This document shows positions 21,074 to 29,953 of a DNA stretch of 58,146 bases, in pieces; position 1 is the first letter of the stretch, and the number at the start of each line of letters is the position of its first letter. The stretch is from assembly GCA_009746045.1 (NCBI GenBank), contig RPFO01002339.1:1-58146 (forward strand). Direction: 5' to 3'. A program made the position numbers and the translations under genes. This stretch comes from Mesostigma viride. Taxonomy: Eukaryota; Streptophyta; Mesostigmatophyceae; Mesostigmatales; Mesostigmataceae. The notes under the pieces were generated by a model, which saw only the letters and a list, made by a program, of their open reading frames with translations, ran no database searches and was not told the origin of the DNA.

Positions 21074-22345
21074 CTAGATAGGACTCTCCTCCCCGCCGAA
21101 CTCCTCTCCCCTCTCCTGTCCCTCCTCCATCCGGGCCTCCGCGGCCTCGCGAACCTCCCCCGCATCGGTCTCGTCGGCCTCGCCCTCGTCCGCCGTCGTC
21201 GCGTCCTCCGCGAGGACACGTACGGGCTCGTCCCTTCCCGCGTCGCGCCCATCCCAGTGTCCCTCGGCCTCTTCCTCGGCCCGCCTCTCGGCTCGACGCG
21301 CCTCCTTCTTGGCCCACCTCTTCCTCTCTTTGTACTCCCTCCTCCTCTGGCGCTCCTCCGCGGCCTCGCGGTCCGCATCTTCCCATCGCCGCCTCTCGGC
21401 CTCGACCGCCGCCGCGACCGCCCGCTCGGCCTCCTCCCGTCGCCGCCTCTCGGACTCGGCCGCCGCCAGGGCCGCCCGCTCGGACTCTTCCATCCGCTTC
21501 CTCTCGGCCTCCGCGTCCCGCTTGTCCGCCTCCTGCCTCTTCTTCCACGCGGCGCACGTGTCCGCCCACTCCTTCTTCATCCGCGCCTCCTTGGCCGCGA
21601 CGCGCGCGCGGTCACGCCGCGCCTCTTCGAGCTCGGCCTCCAACTCCTCGCGCAGACGCTTCTGGCTCGCCTCTTCCTTCTCCAGACGCTTCAGGGTGGC
21701 GACGACGGCGCCGGCGTCCCCCTCCAGATGTGCCGCGTAACGGCGAAACGCGACGTTCATCTCGTCGGCCTTGCGGGCCTTGTCCTCGGCCTCGTCGAGC
21801 GCGTCCTGCATCCTCTTGGTTTCCTTGGCGAACCTGCGACTCGCGAACTTGCGCGCGCTCTCGTACACGGTCTTGACGTCCCCCTTGACGACGGGCATGC
21901 GGTTCTCCACCAGGTCCTTCGCGAAGACGTACGCCTCGCAGACGTCGCCGCCCCTGGAGCACCTGGGCACGCACTCTCCCTTCTCCAGGCCGAGCTTCAG
22001 GCCCTTCTCGTCGCCCTCGAGCTGCGACGTTGCGCCGAGGGCCTCGCCCGCCTTTCTCTTCTTCGACAGTCCGCCCTTATTCCGGACGGGGACGGGATCG
22101 TCCTCGTCGGAGTCCGCGGACCCCGCGACGAGACGGTGCTCGGAGACGACGGGCGTCGGCGCCGGGACGGGTCGAGGCGGGGAACGTGCAGGGGACGGGG
22201 ACGAGACAGGATCGCGGAGGGCCGACTCGCCGTCCGGGTCGAAATTCTCGTCGGCGCGGTGTGCGGACGAATCCTTAGACGAGGTGTCCGCGTCCGACTC
22301 GTCCGACGAAAGCTCCGAGGAGTAGTACGACTTGTCGTCGGCCAT
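21074..22345 (-). CDS. Acidic N-terminus plus long coiled-coil protein
   Basis: About 423 residues from the ATG at 22345 (MADDKSYYSSELSSDESD). The first about 110 residues are Ser/Asp/Pro-rich and disordered. A small Cys-containing block follows (CVPRCSRGGDVCEAY). The last 250 residues are an almost uninterrupted Arg/Glu/Ala coiled coil, ending in an acidic tail. This is typical of a structural or scaffold protein; no specific family was recognised. The longer open frames upstream and on the opposite strand are composition artefacts. Confidence 0.7.
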   Translation of the reverse strand: MADDKSYYSSELSSDESDADTSSKDSSAHRADENFDPDGESALRDPVSSPSPARSPPRPVPAPTPVVSEHRLVAGSADSDEDDPVPVRNKGGLSKKRKAGEALGATSQLEGDEKGLKLGLEKGECVPRCSRGGDVCEAYVFAKDLVENRMPVVKGDVKTVYESARKFASRRFAKETKRMQDALDEAEDKARKADEMNVAFRRYAAHLEGDAGAVVATLKRLEKEEASQKRLREELEAELEEARRDRARVAAKEARMKKEWADTCAAWKKRQEADKRDAEAERKRMEESERAALAAAESERRRREEAERAVAAAVEAERRRWEDADREAAEERQRRREYKERKRWAKKEARRAERRAEEEAEGHWDGRDAGRDEPVRVLAEDATTADEGEADETDAGEVREAAEARMEEGQERGEEFGGEESPI

Positions 22346-22600
22346 GGGTCTCGGGGGAAGAATGGTCGGAAGACGGGCGATAGACGCGCCCAGCAGACTT
22401 GGGAGATATCGGACACCGGTCGTGTCCAGGAGGGTTGGAGGAAGAATGGACACCGCTTGTGTCCGGGGTGTTCGGAGGAAGAATGGACACAGGTAGTGTC
22501 CCGCGGGTTTGGTGGGAGCTCGGGACTGCGAGTTCGCCCGGCTGCTGTCGGTTGTGGTGGTTTGGTGAGGGTTCGGGACAGGGGAGCGGTCTTTATACCC
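22346..22600 (-). promoter_or_regulatory. TATA element and palindrome-bearing leader
   Basis: On the minus strand, GGTATAAAG (22591-22599) lies about 250 bp upstream of the ATG at 22345. Between them are three palindromes (see 22411-22501). If transcription starts 25-30 bp after the TATA box, the leader is about 220 nt and carries three potential hairpins. Confidence 0.45.
22411..22501. repeat. Three GGACAC-N5-GTGTCC palindromes at exact 37-bp spacing
   Basis: The palindromes occupy 22411-22427, 22448-22464 and 22485-22501. Each is a perfect 6+6 inverted repeat with a different 5-base centre. Intervening sequence is partly conserved (GGAGGAAGAAT before copies 2 and 3). Possible operators for a dimeric DNA-binding protein, or RNA hairpins in the leader. 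Confidence 0.75.
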
Positions 22601-22832
22601 ACCGACAGGACATGGTTTCGGTCCGACGGTCCGATCCGACGGCCCAAGCCCGGGGCACCGACACGCGCGCACGACCGCCACTCGATCCGATCCGACACGA
22701 CACGGCGCCAATCGACGGTCCCAAACCCGCGAATCGTACCCGAATCGCGTCCGTCCCGCGGATCCGGCGCGCCGTACGTGGACCTCCCCGTGGACCTTCC
22801 CGTGGATCTCCTCGTGCCAGGACCCTACCCGT

Positions 22833-23640
22833 CCCCAATTTCCCGCCAAAACCGAGCGATTCGATTGGCCGATACTTGGAGCGCCGCGCCACCCGTCACA
22901 TCGGCGAAACCGATCGATCCGATTGGTCGCTACTTGGAGCGCCGCGCCGATTCGGCCCGAAACGGGTGCATCCCTCCGTTCCACCCTCCCTTTTTGCCCT
23001 CTTCACCCCCTTTTTTGACCCCCGAAAACCCCCTTCCCGACCCCCGAAAAAGGCCTGTTCCGGTGTTCCGGCTCCCCCCCCCTGGGCCGGTATCATTTGG
23101 AAAACTTTTTTTTTTATGGCCAGGAAAATGGCGTTTTGGACTTAGCCGATTTCGGCCTCCTCTCTCTCTCTTCCCTCTCTCTTCCCTCTCCCCTCTCCCT
23201 CCGATTCGACCCGATTCGGCCCGATTCGACCCGAGTCGGCCCGAGAGTCCCCGATCCGACCCGAGAGTCCCCGATCGACCCGAAACTCCCCGAGTCAGCC
23301 CGAGATCTCCACGGAGAGCGCCGCGCCGATTTCCCCCAATTTCCCGCCAAAACCGAGCGACCCGATTGGTCGCTACTCAGAGCGCCGCGCCGATTCGGCC
23401 CGAAACGGGTGCATTCCTCTGTTCCACCCTCCCTTTTTGCCCTCTTCACCCCCTTTTTTGACCCCCGAAAACCCCCTTCCCGACCCCCGAAAAAGGCCTG
23501 TTCCGGTGTTCCGGCTCCCCCCCCTGGGCCGGTATCATTTGGAAAACTTTTTTTTTTATGGCCAGGAAAATGGCGTTTTGGACTTAGCCGATTTCGGCCT
23601 CCTCTCTCTCTCTCTTCCCTCTCTCTTCCCTCTCCCCTCT
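22833..23640. repeat. Direct repeat pair, period about 443 bp
   Basis: About 22925-23200 is repeated at about 23368-23640 with few changes. Shared marks include the GAGCGCCGCGCCGATTCGG block, the C-rich TTTTTTGACCCCCGAAAACC block, a T9 run and a (CT)n tail. A related fragment (CCCAATTTCCCGCCAAAACC) occurs at 22834 and 23334. No gene is supported here; the long frames are low-complexity. Confidence 0.7.
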
Positions 23641-24190
23641 CTCTCCTCTCCCTTCCCGTCTTTACATATCCAGGGTATAGGGTTCTATTTATTTATTTTT
23701 CCTATAAAATCAGTTTTATAAATGATACCAGCACGCCCCCTCCGGGAATAGGAACGGTATATATAGGCGGCTATTCGTCCTATTTAACCGTGGGGCGTGA
23801 ATAGGACACCGTCTTATATATCCTATTTCCGGGATGGCGTGCCGGTATCTTTTCTAAAACTGATTTTATAGGAAAAATAAATAAATAGAACCCTATACCC
23901 CTGGATATATAGGGACGGGAAGAGAGGGGAGAAGAGAGAGGGAGAGGAGAGAGAAAGGAGAGGGAGAGAGAAAGGAGAGGGAGGGAGAGAAAGGGGAAGA
24001 GGAGAGGCCGAAAACGGCTAAGTCCAAAACGAAGGATTTCGGTCCCAGAAAAATTTTTTTTTCAAATGATACCGGCCCAGGGGGGGTGGGCCGGAACACC
24101 GGAACAGGGCTTTCTCGGGGGTCGGGAAGGGGGTTTTCGGGGGTCAAAAAAGGGGGTGAAGAGGGCAAAAAGGGAGGGTGGAACAGAGGG
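23418..24190. repeat. Large imperfect palindrome centred near 23.80 kb
   Basis: The left arm (about 23418-23765) and right arm (about 23816-24190) are inverted copies. CCTATAAAATCAGTTTTATA on the left matches AAAACTGATTTTATAGG on the right, and the same holds for the GGGCCGGTATCATTTG and TTGGACTTAGCCG blocks. The short centre is AT-rich and itself partly palindromic. The left arm is also the second copy of the direct repeat. Could be a fold-back element, a MITE-like pair, or a fused terminal inverted repeat. Confidence 0.7.
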
Positions 24191-24837
24191 TACACCCGTC
24201 TCTGGCGCGGCGCTTATAGTTCCGTCGAATCCGTCGACGCCACGTGGCACTCTCTATGTCAGCGGCGCCAATTCTCGTGTCCAATCGGATTCGCCGAATT
24301 TCGGTTACGCCTCCGCCTTCCCCGCCTCCCCCGCCCTCCCCGTGGCCCCCCGCCTTCCCCGTGGCCTCCCCGCGTCCCTTCGACTCCTCTACGGCCACGC
24401 TCCACACCGGCCGCGCCAAATTTCGTAACCAATAGAACCTCGCCACGTGGCATTCCACACCGGCCGCTCTAAATCTCCCTTCGTCCAGAGGAATCGCCCG
24501 GCGACGTCTTCCTCTGCAGGACCTCGTCTCCAGAGGAATCACCCTGTGACGACTTCCTCTGCAGATGAAGCAACCTCGTGTCCAGAGGAATCAGCCCGGC
24601 GACGTCTTCCTCTGCAGATGAAGCAACCTCGTGTCCAGAGGAATCAGCCCGATTCGTCTCACATCAGAGAGGATTTACACTGTGATCTCTTCCTTCCAAA
24701 GGAATCAGCCATCACGCACCTCGTGTCCAGAGGAATCAGGCATCACACACCTCTCCCCAGAGGAATCGGCCAGAGTAAGCTCGGTTTCAAGCCGAGTCCG
24801 CCCTCCGCCCCCTGCCTCCGCCGGCGCCCGCGCGCGC
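24191..24837. repeat. Gene-free stretch with TCCAGAGGAATC repeats
   Basis: From about 24480 to 24775 a diverged repeat of about 46-55 bp recurs at least six times. Each copy has (T/C)CCAGAGGAATC, or a 1-base variant, and the better copies end TTCCTCTGCAG. GAGGAA and TTCCTC can pair as a hairpin. Upstream of it are CT-rich tracts and two CCACGTGGCA sites (24241, 24441). No coding signal was found. Confidence 0.6.
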
Positions 24838-25314
24838 TCACGTCCGCGGCTTGCTGCCCAACATCTCGAGCCGCAGCACGAGCGTCCAGTCGCCCACGAC
24901 GGGCCGCGCGCCCGCGGTCAGCGGGCTGGCCGCGTCCAGGTGGCACACGCGCACGCGGAACGAGCCCCCGTCCCTGAGCAGCCGCGGGTTCGCGATGGGC
25001 AGGTAGTTCTGCTGGTTGACCACGGTGACGTCGGACGCGAGGTTCGAGAGCGCCGTCTCGGCCGCCAACAGCGTCATCCCCCCGTCCGCCGCCCCGAGGA
25101 ACCCGTCCGAGTAGATCCCCACGACCCGGCTGGTGCCCGCGGGCACGAAGCCCTTCACGCACGCGTAGAGCAGATGCATCTTCCACCGCGGGCCGAGCAA
25201 AGGCGCGGACTCGTCGGCCGACACGGTCACGACCCACTCGTTGGCCGCGCTCGTGGTCGCGTCGGTCACGTTGGCCGCGTCGGAGTGGATCGTCAGCACG
25301 CGCACGTCGGACAT
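24838..25314 (-). CDS. Uncharacterised beta-rich protein of 158 residues
   Basis: From the ATG at 25314 (MSDVRVLTIHSDAANVTD) to the TGA near 24838. Alternating hydrophobic strands, with a C-terminal DWTLVLRLEML strand. It lacks a signal peptide and Cys pairs. Its outline (a short N-terminal strand, a central variable part, a final hydrophobic strand) resembles the 57005-57496 gene only loosely. Possibly a small virion-type beta protein; no family was recognised. Confidence 0.6.
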   Translation of the reverse strand: MSDVRVLTIHSDAANVTDATTSAANEWVVTVSADESAPLLGPRWKMHLLYACVKGFVPAGTSRVVGIYSDGFLGAADGGMTLLAAETALSNLASDVTVVNQQNYLPIANPRLLRDGGSFRVRVCHLDAASPLTAGARPVVGDWTLVLRLEMLGSKPRT

Positions 25315-25378
25315 GGTTCGGGTCCGGATCCGGATACGATTCCCTGAGAACTTTTCGCCGCCGCCGCCGGCTCGTCGG

Positions 25379-25930
25379 CTAAAAATAGACGATCTCGTCG
25401 TCGACGGACAGCTCCTCCTCGACCGCGCCCGCCGCCGCGAGCGCCGCCAGCTCCTCGTCCTCGTCCCCCTCGATCCCGACGATCGCGTCGTGCGTGCGGT
25501 CGTACCCGTCGGCCGCGGTCCCGGCCGCGAGCTCCATCACGTCGAACTCCTCGAGTCCCTTGGGTATGACGTAGGCTACCATCATGACAATGCGTACGAC
25601 GCGGATGCCGATCCGCACCGCCCTGGCCACGCGCGCCCCTTTGGTGCCCAGGTAGCTCTGCAGCCCGCCCATGTTAAAAGCTTTAAGGGGTGAGTTGAAT
25701 CGGAGTAAAGCCTGGAGCCCCTGCTCCCGCTTGATCGCCTCGCGGATAATCTTCGAGCCCACTTTCCGGAACAGCAGCTTGAGCACGCCGTTGAACGCGG
25801 TCTGGAGGAACCCGGACGACTGCTGCACGGCCGGCGGGATCCCCTGCGCGGCGGCGAGCTGCAGCATTCGCTTTCGTCGGGCGTCGGGCGCGGCACCCTC
25901 CCGCCTGTGGTACGGCGACGCGACGGTCAT
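25379..25930 (-). CDS. Small protein with basic amphipathic centre and probable membrane helix
   Basis: 183 residues from the ATG at 25930 (MTVASPYHRREGAAPDARR). The basic N-terminus is followed by helical segments (LQTAFNGVLKLLFRKVGSK), a hydrophobic helix (GIRVVRIVMMVAYVIP, about residues 106-121), and an acidic C-terminal third ending DDEIVYF. The N-terminal ATG is preferred because upstream sequence is repetitive. It lies 65 bp upstream of, and in the same direction as, the gene at 25314. No family was recognised. Confidence 0.55.
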   Translation of the reverse strand: MTVASPYHRREGAAPDARRKRMLQLAAAQGIPPAVQQSSGFLQTAFNGVLKLLFRKVGSKIIREAIKREQGLQALLRFNSPLKAFNMGGLQSYLGTKGARVARAVRIGIRVVRIVMMVAYVIPKGLEEFDVMELAAGTAADGYDRTHDAIVGIEGDEDEELAALAAAGAVEEELSVDDEIVYF

Positions 25931-26655
25931 GTGGGAGTTCGGAGATACTTCCCCCGTACACATTTTTCCCCGTACTCCCCGTGGTTCCCCGACCTCCATG
26001 TACTTCCCTCCAATCCATATGCGCCACGTGGCGGGTGTATGACAAGCCAAGTGACATTGTCCGAATTGCGGTTACGACACCACGCCTCCCTGGATACTCT
26101 CCGTACATCCCCGTGCTTCCCCGTATCCCCCCGTACCCCCGTGGTTCCACGACCTCCTCGTACTTCCCTCCAATCCACTCGCGCCACGTGGCAGGTCGCA
26201 TGTCCTCGACGACCACTCCCTGGATATCCGCCCGCCCGTCCGCGTACATCCGGACTGTCCCTGGGTCCGGCGGACGTCTGACATGTCCTCCGGTCCAGCG
26301 GGCGTCTGACATGTCCTCCGGTCCAGCGGACGTCTGACATGTCCTCCGGTCCAGCGGACATCCGGACTGTCCCTGGGTCCCCGGACACCTGGTATGTCCT
26401 CTGGTCCCTGGACATCTGGAATGTCCTGGACCCTGTTGCGTACCCTTGGGTCCCTGGAGAGTCCCTGTCTTCCTTGGCCTCCCTGGGAATCCCTAGATAT
26501 CCTGGGATTTCCTGGGAAATCCATAGACCCTGGGAACTATCCACACCCCTCCCTGGGAACTAACCAGCAACTAGTAGGAACTACCGCGAACTACCGGGAA
26601 GCGTACGGGAAGCGTACGGGAAGGTCCCTCGGGGTCACGTCGCGAAGCGGTTGGC
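25931..26655. repeat. Gene-free stretch with two repeat types
   Basis: About 25945-26035 and 26090-26200 are diverged copies sharing TACTTCCCTCCAATCCA and GCCACGTGGC (a palindrome containing CACGTG). At 26281-26365 a 28-bp unit (ACATGTCCTCCGGTCCAGCG...) occurs three times in tandem. The rest, to 26655, is GTCC/CTGGG-rich with no coding signal. All long open frames here run through repeats and are rejected. Confidence 0.6.
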
Positions 26656-26901
26656 ATGAAGCTCAAGGCTAGCGAGAGGAAGCAGCAAGAGATCATGGCC
26701 GAGCTGGAAGCACTCCGTGCCGAGAAGGAGGCGTGGCAGGCCTCTGTGAAGCGAGCCATCGAGGTTGTCGACGACGACGATGCAATCCCGTTGGACGATG
26801 ATCCCAAGGACGATGATCCTAAGGACGTGGATGCCAAGGATGGGCACAATGATGATGAGGAGGAGGAGCAGGAGGATAATGACGAGGGAAATGCACACTA
26901 G
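26656..26901 (+). CDS. Small coiled-coil protein with acidic tail
   Basis: 81 residues from the ATG at 26656. The first half is a Lys/Glu/Ala helix (AELEALRAEKEAWQASVKRA). The second half is almost all Asp/Glu, with a short DDPKDDDPKD repeat. It ends at TAG 26899-26901. It may be the remaining 3' end of a larger coiled-coil gene or a genuine small protein; no family was recognised. It marks the change from the GC-rich region to a less GC-rich one. Confidence 0.45.
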   Translation: MKLKASERKQQEIMAELEALRAEKEAWQASVKRAIEVVDDDDAIPLDDDPKDDDPKDVDAKDGHNDDEEEEQEDNDEGNAH

Positions 26902-27268
26902 ACAGCTATGGTAGTGTGGCAGCACCAGCACAGCCATGCTGGCTTTTTCTTGGTGGTGGCAGCACCAATACACGTGACAGAGTCCATTCATGCAATATAA
27001 TCTGGAATAAAGAATTGTTTCATTAATAAATATCATTACATGTGTTTATTTCCATGCTTTACCACGAGGAATGCCATGTTATTGTGCATGCCTGTCAGCC
27101 CTCCAAAAGGGGGTCACTTTAGGTTTTTGTAGTAAGGCACCTACCGCGGGATTCCCGTGGCAAAACATCTTCGGGCCCTTACTACGCTCCGCGAAAGTGA
27201 CCCGTTTTCCCGGGTTGCGCGACTTGTGAAAATCGGCTAAGTCCCGTGGTCTTCCAGCGGGTGGGGGG
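26902..27268. other. Intergenic stretch with poly(A)-type signals
   Basis: GGAATAAAG and CATTAATAAAT (27003-27029) follow the small coiled-coil gene. The rest (27100-27268) is GC-rich with no convincing gene. An 84-codon minus-strand frame is open there but I do not support it. Confidence 0.4.
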
Positions 27269-27472
27269 TTAGCGCCTCCAAGGCCCTCCGAATAGGACCA
27301 TGGCCGGAATAAATACGGGCGTGAACAATGCAAGCTTAATACGTTTAGATAAGGGGTAGGTTTCGTACGATTCGCGCGTGTGCCCCGAATACAGGTGGTC
27401 GTATGCTAAGGCTATGTTCGCGAGTATGAGATAGTACAGCAGTAGTGCTTTGATGATGGACACAATGATCAT
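27269..27472 (-). CDS. Small membrane protein, copy 1 of a tandem pair
   Basis: 67 residues from the ATG at 27472 (MIIVSIIKALLLYYLILANI). An N-terminal membrane helix (residues about 2-22), a charged middle (HTRESYETYPLSKRIK) and a second hydrophobic stretch (LALFTPVFIPAMVLF). It is clearly paralogous to the gene at 27516-27704, with the same order of features. Function is unknown; two-helix minimembrane proteins are common in large DNA viruses. Confidence 0.65.
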   Translation of the reverse strand: MIIVSIIKALLLYYLILANIALAYDHLYSGHTRESYETYPLSKRIKLALFTPVFIPAMVLFGGPWRR

Positions 27473-27515
27473 TGTCTTTTCATTATGGACATAATTTTGT
27501 CAATCGGGGTTGCGC

Positions 27516-27704
27516 CTAAAAGCCGAGTAACCCGAACGGGACTACGGGGGAGAACAACAGCACTAGGAGAATACGCTTATTCCAAGGGAATTTGTCAAAC
27601 GATTTGCGCGTGTGTTCCATGTACAAGTGTTCCCATGCTAAGGAGAGGTTGACGCAAATGAGATAGTACAGCAATAATGCTTTGATGATGGACACAATGA
27701 TCAT
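27516..27704 (-). CDS. Small membrane protein, copy 2 of a tandem pair
   Basis: 62 residues from the ATG at 27704, which aligns with the start of its neighbour (both begin MIIVSIIKALLLYYLI). It has a similar HTR-x-S-(Y/F) centre and a second hydrophobic helix (ILLVLLFSPVVPFGLLGF). TTATAAAAATAAATAAT just upstream on the plus strand gives an AT-rich promoter region. The DNA around both starts is also duplicated, so the promoter was copied with the gene. Confidence 0.65.
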   Translation of the reverse strand: MIIVSIIKALLLYYLICVNLSLAWEHLYMEHTRKSFDKFPWNKRILLVLLFSPVVPFGLLGF

Positions 27705-27759
27705 TGTCTTTTCATTATAAAAATAAATAATATCACTCAATCGTGTTTCCTATACTGCA

Positions 27760-28737
27760 TCACTTGCGCCCGAAGAGCGCAGGAATTCCCTCAGTCACGA
27801 GAAGGTCAAGCACGCCGCGGAGGAACTGCTTCTCCTCGGCCCTGTTCATGGGCTGCAAGTTGACTCCAAAGGGGACAAACTCGTCCCTCTGGTCTTTGGG
27901 TTTTTCCAGGAGCTTCTTCAAGCCGTTGTCTTGGCTGTACCCCTCCAAGAGGATCTTCGCCTTGAAGGGCGCGTTCCTTGCGCAATTGTGGCAGCGGACG
28001 CGGATCTGGTCCGAGAACTGGTCCGGGACAATATAGGCAGACATGACGTCGTGCAAGAACCTCACCGTGCAGGTGGAGCACTCCTTCGGGGGCCAACAGC
28101 TCGCAACGTTCGAGTTCTGCAGGTAGAGAGAAGTCCCTTGCTCCCCGGCCTGCGTGTCCATCTTCCAGTCCCTCACGAAACTCTGCACGAGCTCGTTCTC
28201 CTTTTCTGTTCTGACTTCGTTGTCGGCCACCTTCAACTTGCGAATTGCGATCACGACCTTCTTTTGGTAGCAGGGCTCGCACAGAGTGGTCTTGTTGCGC
28301 ATATGCTGCGTTGCAGGCGTATCGTGGACGAAGGCAGCTCCAGTGACGTACGACATGCACTCCACGCACGAATAGGAGCGGCGAGGTGGCGTATCTTGCT
28401 CAGGGACTCGGTAGCGCATGAGCGAATCCGAGTACTTGTGCACGAAGTCGGCGATTTGAGTGATGGCCTTGACGCAGCCGTCGCACTTGCACTCGACGGA
28501 GCCTTGGTCGTTTTTGAAGAGGTAGAAAAAGTCCGTCGGCATGTGGAAACAGGTGTCGCAGATACGCGGCCTCACCAAGTCGAAAGCGGAGTCCTTGACG
28601 GGGTTCGACTCGTCGCTGTGCTCCACGAGGACAGGCTTCTTGCAGGCGTGCTTCTTTCGCTTGGATATGGCTGCCAAGGAGAGAGGGAACAGCGGGGTGT
28701 TGTTGAGGCGAACAGAGGACCTGGTAGCGGGAGCCAT
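27760..28737 (-). CDS. Protein with three tandem zinc-ribbon-like units
   Basis: 325 residues from the ATG at 28737 (MAPATRSSVRLNNTPL). Three units each have a CxxC pair, about 17-27 residues, then a second Cys pair: CDTC...CDGC, CVEC...CEPC and CSTC...CHNC. The spacing suits zinc ribbons. The basic N-terminus (KRKKHACKK) could be a nuclear signal. It ends ALFGRK. This suggests a nucleic-acid or protein-binding regulator; no named family was recognised. A TATA-like GGTACAAAG (28814-28822) and an array of upstream repeats lie before it. Confidence 0.7.
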   Translation of the reverse strand: MAPATRSSVRLNNTPLFPLSLAAISKRKKHACKKPVLVEHSDESNPVKDSAFDLVRPRICDTCFHMPTDFFYLFKNDQGSVECKCDGCVKAITQIADFVHKYSDSLMRYRVPEQDTPPRRSYSCVECMSYVTGAAFVHDTPATQHMRNKTTLCEPCYQKKVVIAIRKLKVADNEVRTEKENELVQSFVRDWKMDTQAGEQGTSLYLQNSNVASCWPPKECSTCTVRFLHDVMSAYIVPDQFSDQIRVRCHNCARNAPFKAKILLEGYSQDNGLKKLLEKPKDQRDEFVPFGVNLQPMNRAEEKQFLRGVLDLLVTEGIPALFGRK

Positions 28738-29122
28738 GGATGGATGAGAGTGCGAGAGGGGTTGCGCGAGAGAAAACGAGAGCGAGATGGGAAACAAGTC
28801 GCAAACTTGGAGTCTTTGTACCTCTCGGGAGCGGCTGTCCACGGGGACACAGAGTTTCGGTTACTTATCCACTGGATTTCGGTTACGAGCGGCGCGGCGC
28901 TGTACGGCCTTATCCACGGGAATTCGGTTACAAACGACGCGACGCCGTACGGGCTTATCAACAGGGTTTCAGTTACGACTTACGGATAGTGTACGGACGC
29001 CGTCCTAAAATACTACTTGAAGTATTTTGCCACTTGGCATGCAATTGTGTTTGACTCATTGTTGGTATTCAAGTTTGTGTGAAAATGGTTTTTCATTAAT
29101 AAAAATAATACACAAGGATCAT
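28738..29122 (-). promoter_or_regulatory. Upstream region with three 45-bp repeats
   Basis: On the plus strand from about 28865 to 28985 a 45-bp unit occurs three times, each beginning TTATC(C/A)AC and containing TTC(G/A)GTTAC. The same CCACGGG / GGTTAC elements occur upstream of the genes at 29953, 30675 and 34577. The remainder toward 29122 holds an AT-rich stretch (CATTAATAAAAATAATAC) but no gene. Confidence 0.55.
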
Positions 29123-29953
29123 TTACTGAACCAGAGATACATCCACTTGCTTTCCAGCAACGACAATTTCAGTGGAAGGATTAGCCTTTTTCATCTCGGC
29201 CTGCATCCTATCAATGTGGTCTTCCCGGATCCTCTGGCACTGCTCCTGCCAGGCACGTTTCTCAGCATCCTGAATCTCCACCCAAGCCGCTTCTTTCTTC
29301 CTTTGAATTTCCTGAATTTCCTCCGTGGGTCCAGCGAGCTGGTCCGCGGAAACCAGGCGAGAGGTGATAGGCATCCAGTGACCTCTCAGGGGGATGTTAT
29401 ATCTCTCAATGGCTTTCTCCAAGCGCGTCTTCGGGGCGCCGGGGGCGGAGGGAAGCAGATCCTTCTCGGTCATGTCGGCCACGGAGAACGCCGGAGGCCA
29501 GATGATGCCCACGTTGAGAATCGTGTAAGGCTGCTTAGCCGTGTTGATGGGCCAGTTGACCAGGATCAGCTCCGGGGAAGGATTCCATACCGCGTCAAAG
29601 CCGAAAGGCCTTGTTTTGACCACTTTCCCGTCCCTCACGGTCATCCCATAAGAAGCCACACATTTGCTGTTCTTGGCATTAGTGGGAGAAACGAGCATGC
29701 AATGCGCATAAAGCATGTCCAGAGAGGTTGCGAAGCCCCCCATGCTCGCATAGCGCTCCATAACGTGAGCTGTCACCTTGGTGATCGTACACATCCCCGT
29801 TCGCACGGTTTCAGCCGCGAGTGCTCCCACAACATCGAGTTCCCCCACGCACAAGACATTGTACTCAGAGAAGTCACCGAAGGGATCAGTTTTCTGACGG
29901 AGTTCATAAAGCTCTGGGACTTTGTACGTCACCAAAGTGGACTGGTCGGCCAT
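29123..29953 (-). CDS. Uncharacterised 276-residue protein
   Basis: The ATG at 29953 (MADQSTLVTYKVPELYEL) is 75 bp downstream of a TATA box (GGTATAAAA on the minus strand, about 30029-30037). The N-terminal 200 residues look folded (...CVGELDVVGALAAETVRTG..., WNPSPELILVNWPINT). The C-terminal 80 are a charged coiled coil (EIQEIQRKKEAAWVEIQDAEKR). No membrane segment. No family was recognised. The promoter structure groups it with the other region-B genes. Confidence 0.65.
   Translation of the reverse strand: MADQSTLVTYKVPELYELRQKTDPFGDFSEYNVLCVGELDVVGALAAETVRTGMCTITKVTAHVMERYASMGGFATSLDMLYAHCMLVSPTNAKNSKCVASYGMTVRDGKVVKTRPFGFDAVWNPSPELILVNWPINTAKQPYTILNVGIIWPPAFSVADMTEKDLLPSAPGAPKTRLEKAIERYNIPLRGHWMPITSRLVSADQLAGPTEEIQEIQRKKEAAWVEIQDAEKRAWQEQCQRIREDHIDRMQAEMKKANPSTEIVVAGKQVDVSLVQ

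Noticed and set aside
21065-23461. 798-codon plus-strand open frame
   Set aside because: Antisense to the coiled-coil gene and then runs through the C-rich direct repeats. Its Leu/Arg/Pro composition is a by-product.
25683-26544. Several overlapping minus-strand open frames
   Set aside because: They read through tandem GTCC/GGAC repeats in more than one frame, which is expected of repeats, not genes.
23140-27250. A shared 15-mer (AAATCGGCTAAGTCC) between the 23.1-kb repeat and 27.2 kb
   Set aside because: A few chance 15-mer matches are expected in a window of this size; the surrounding sequence does not align.
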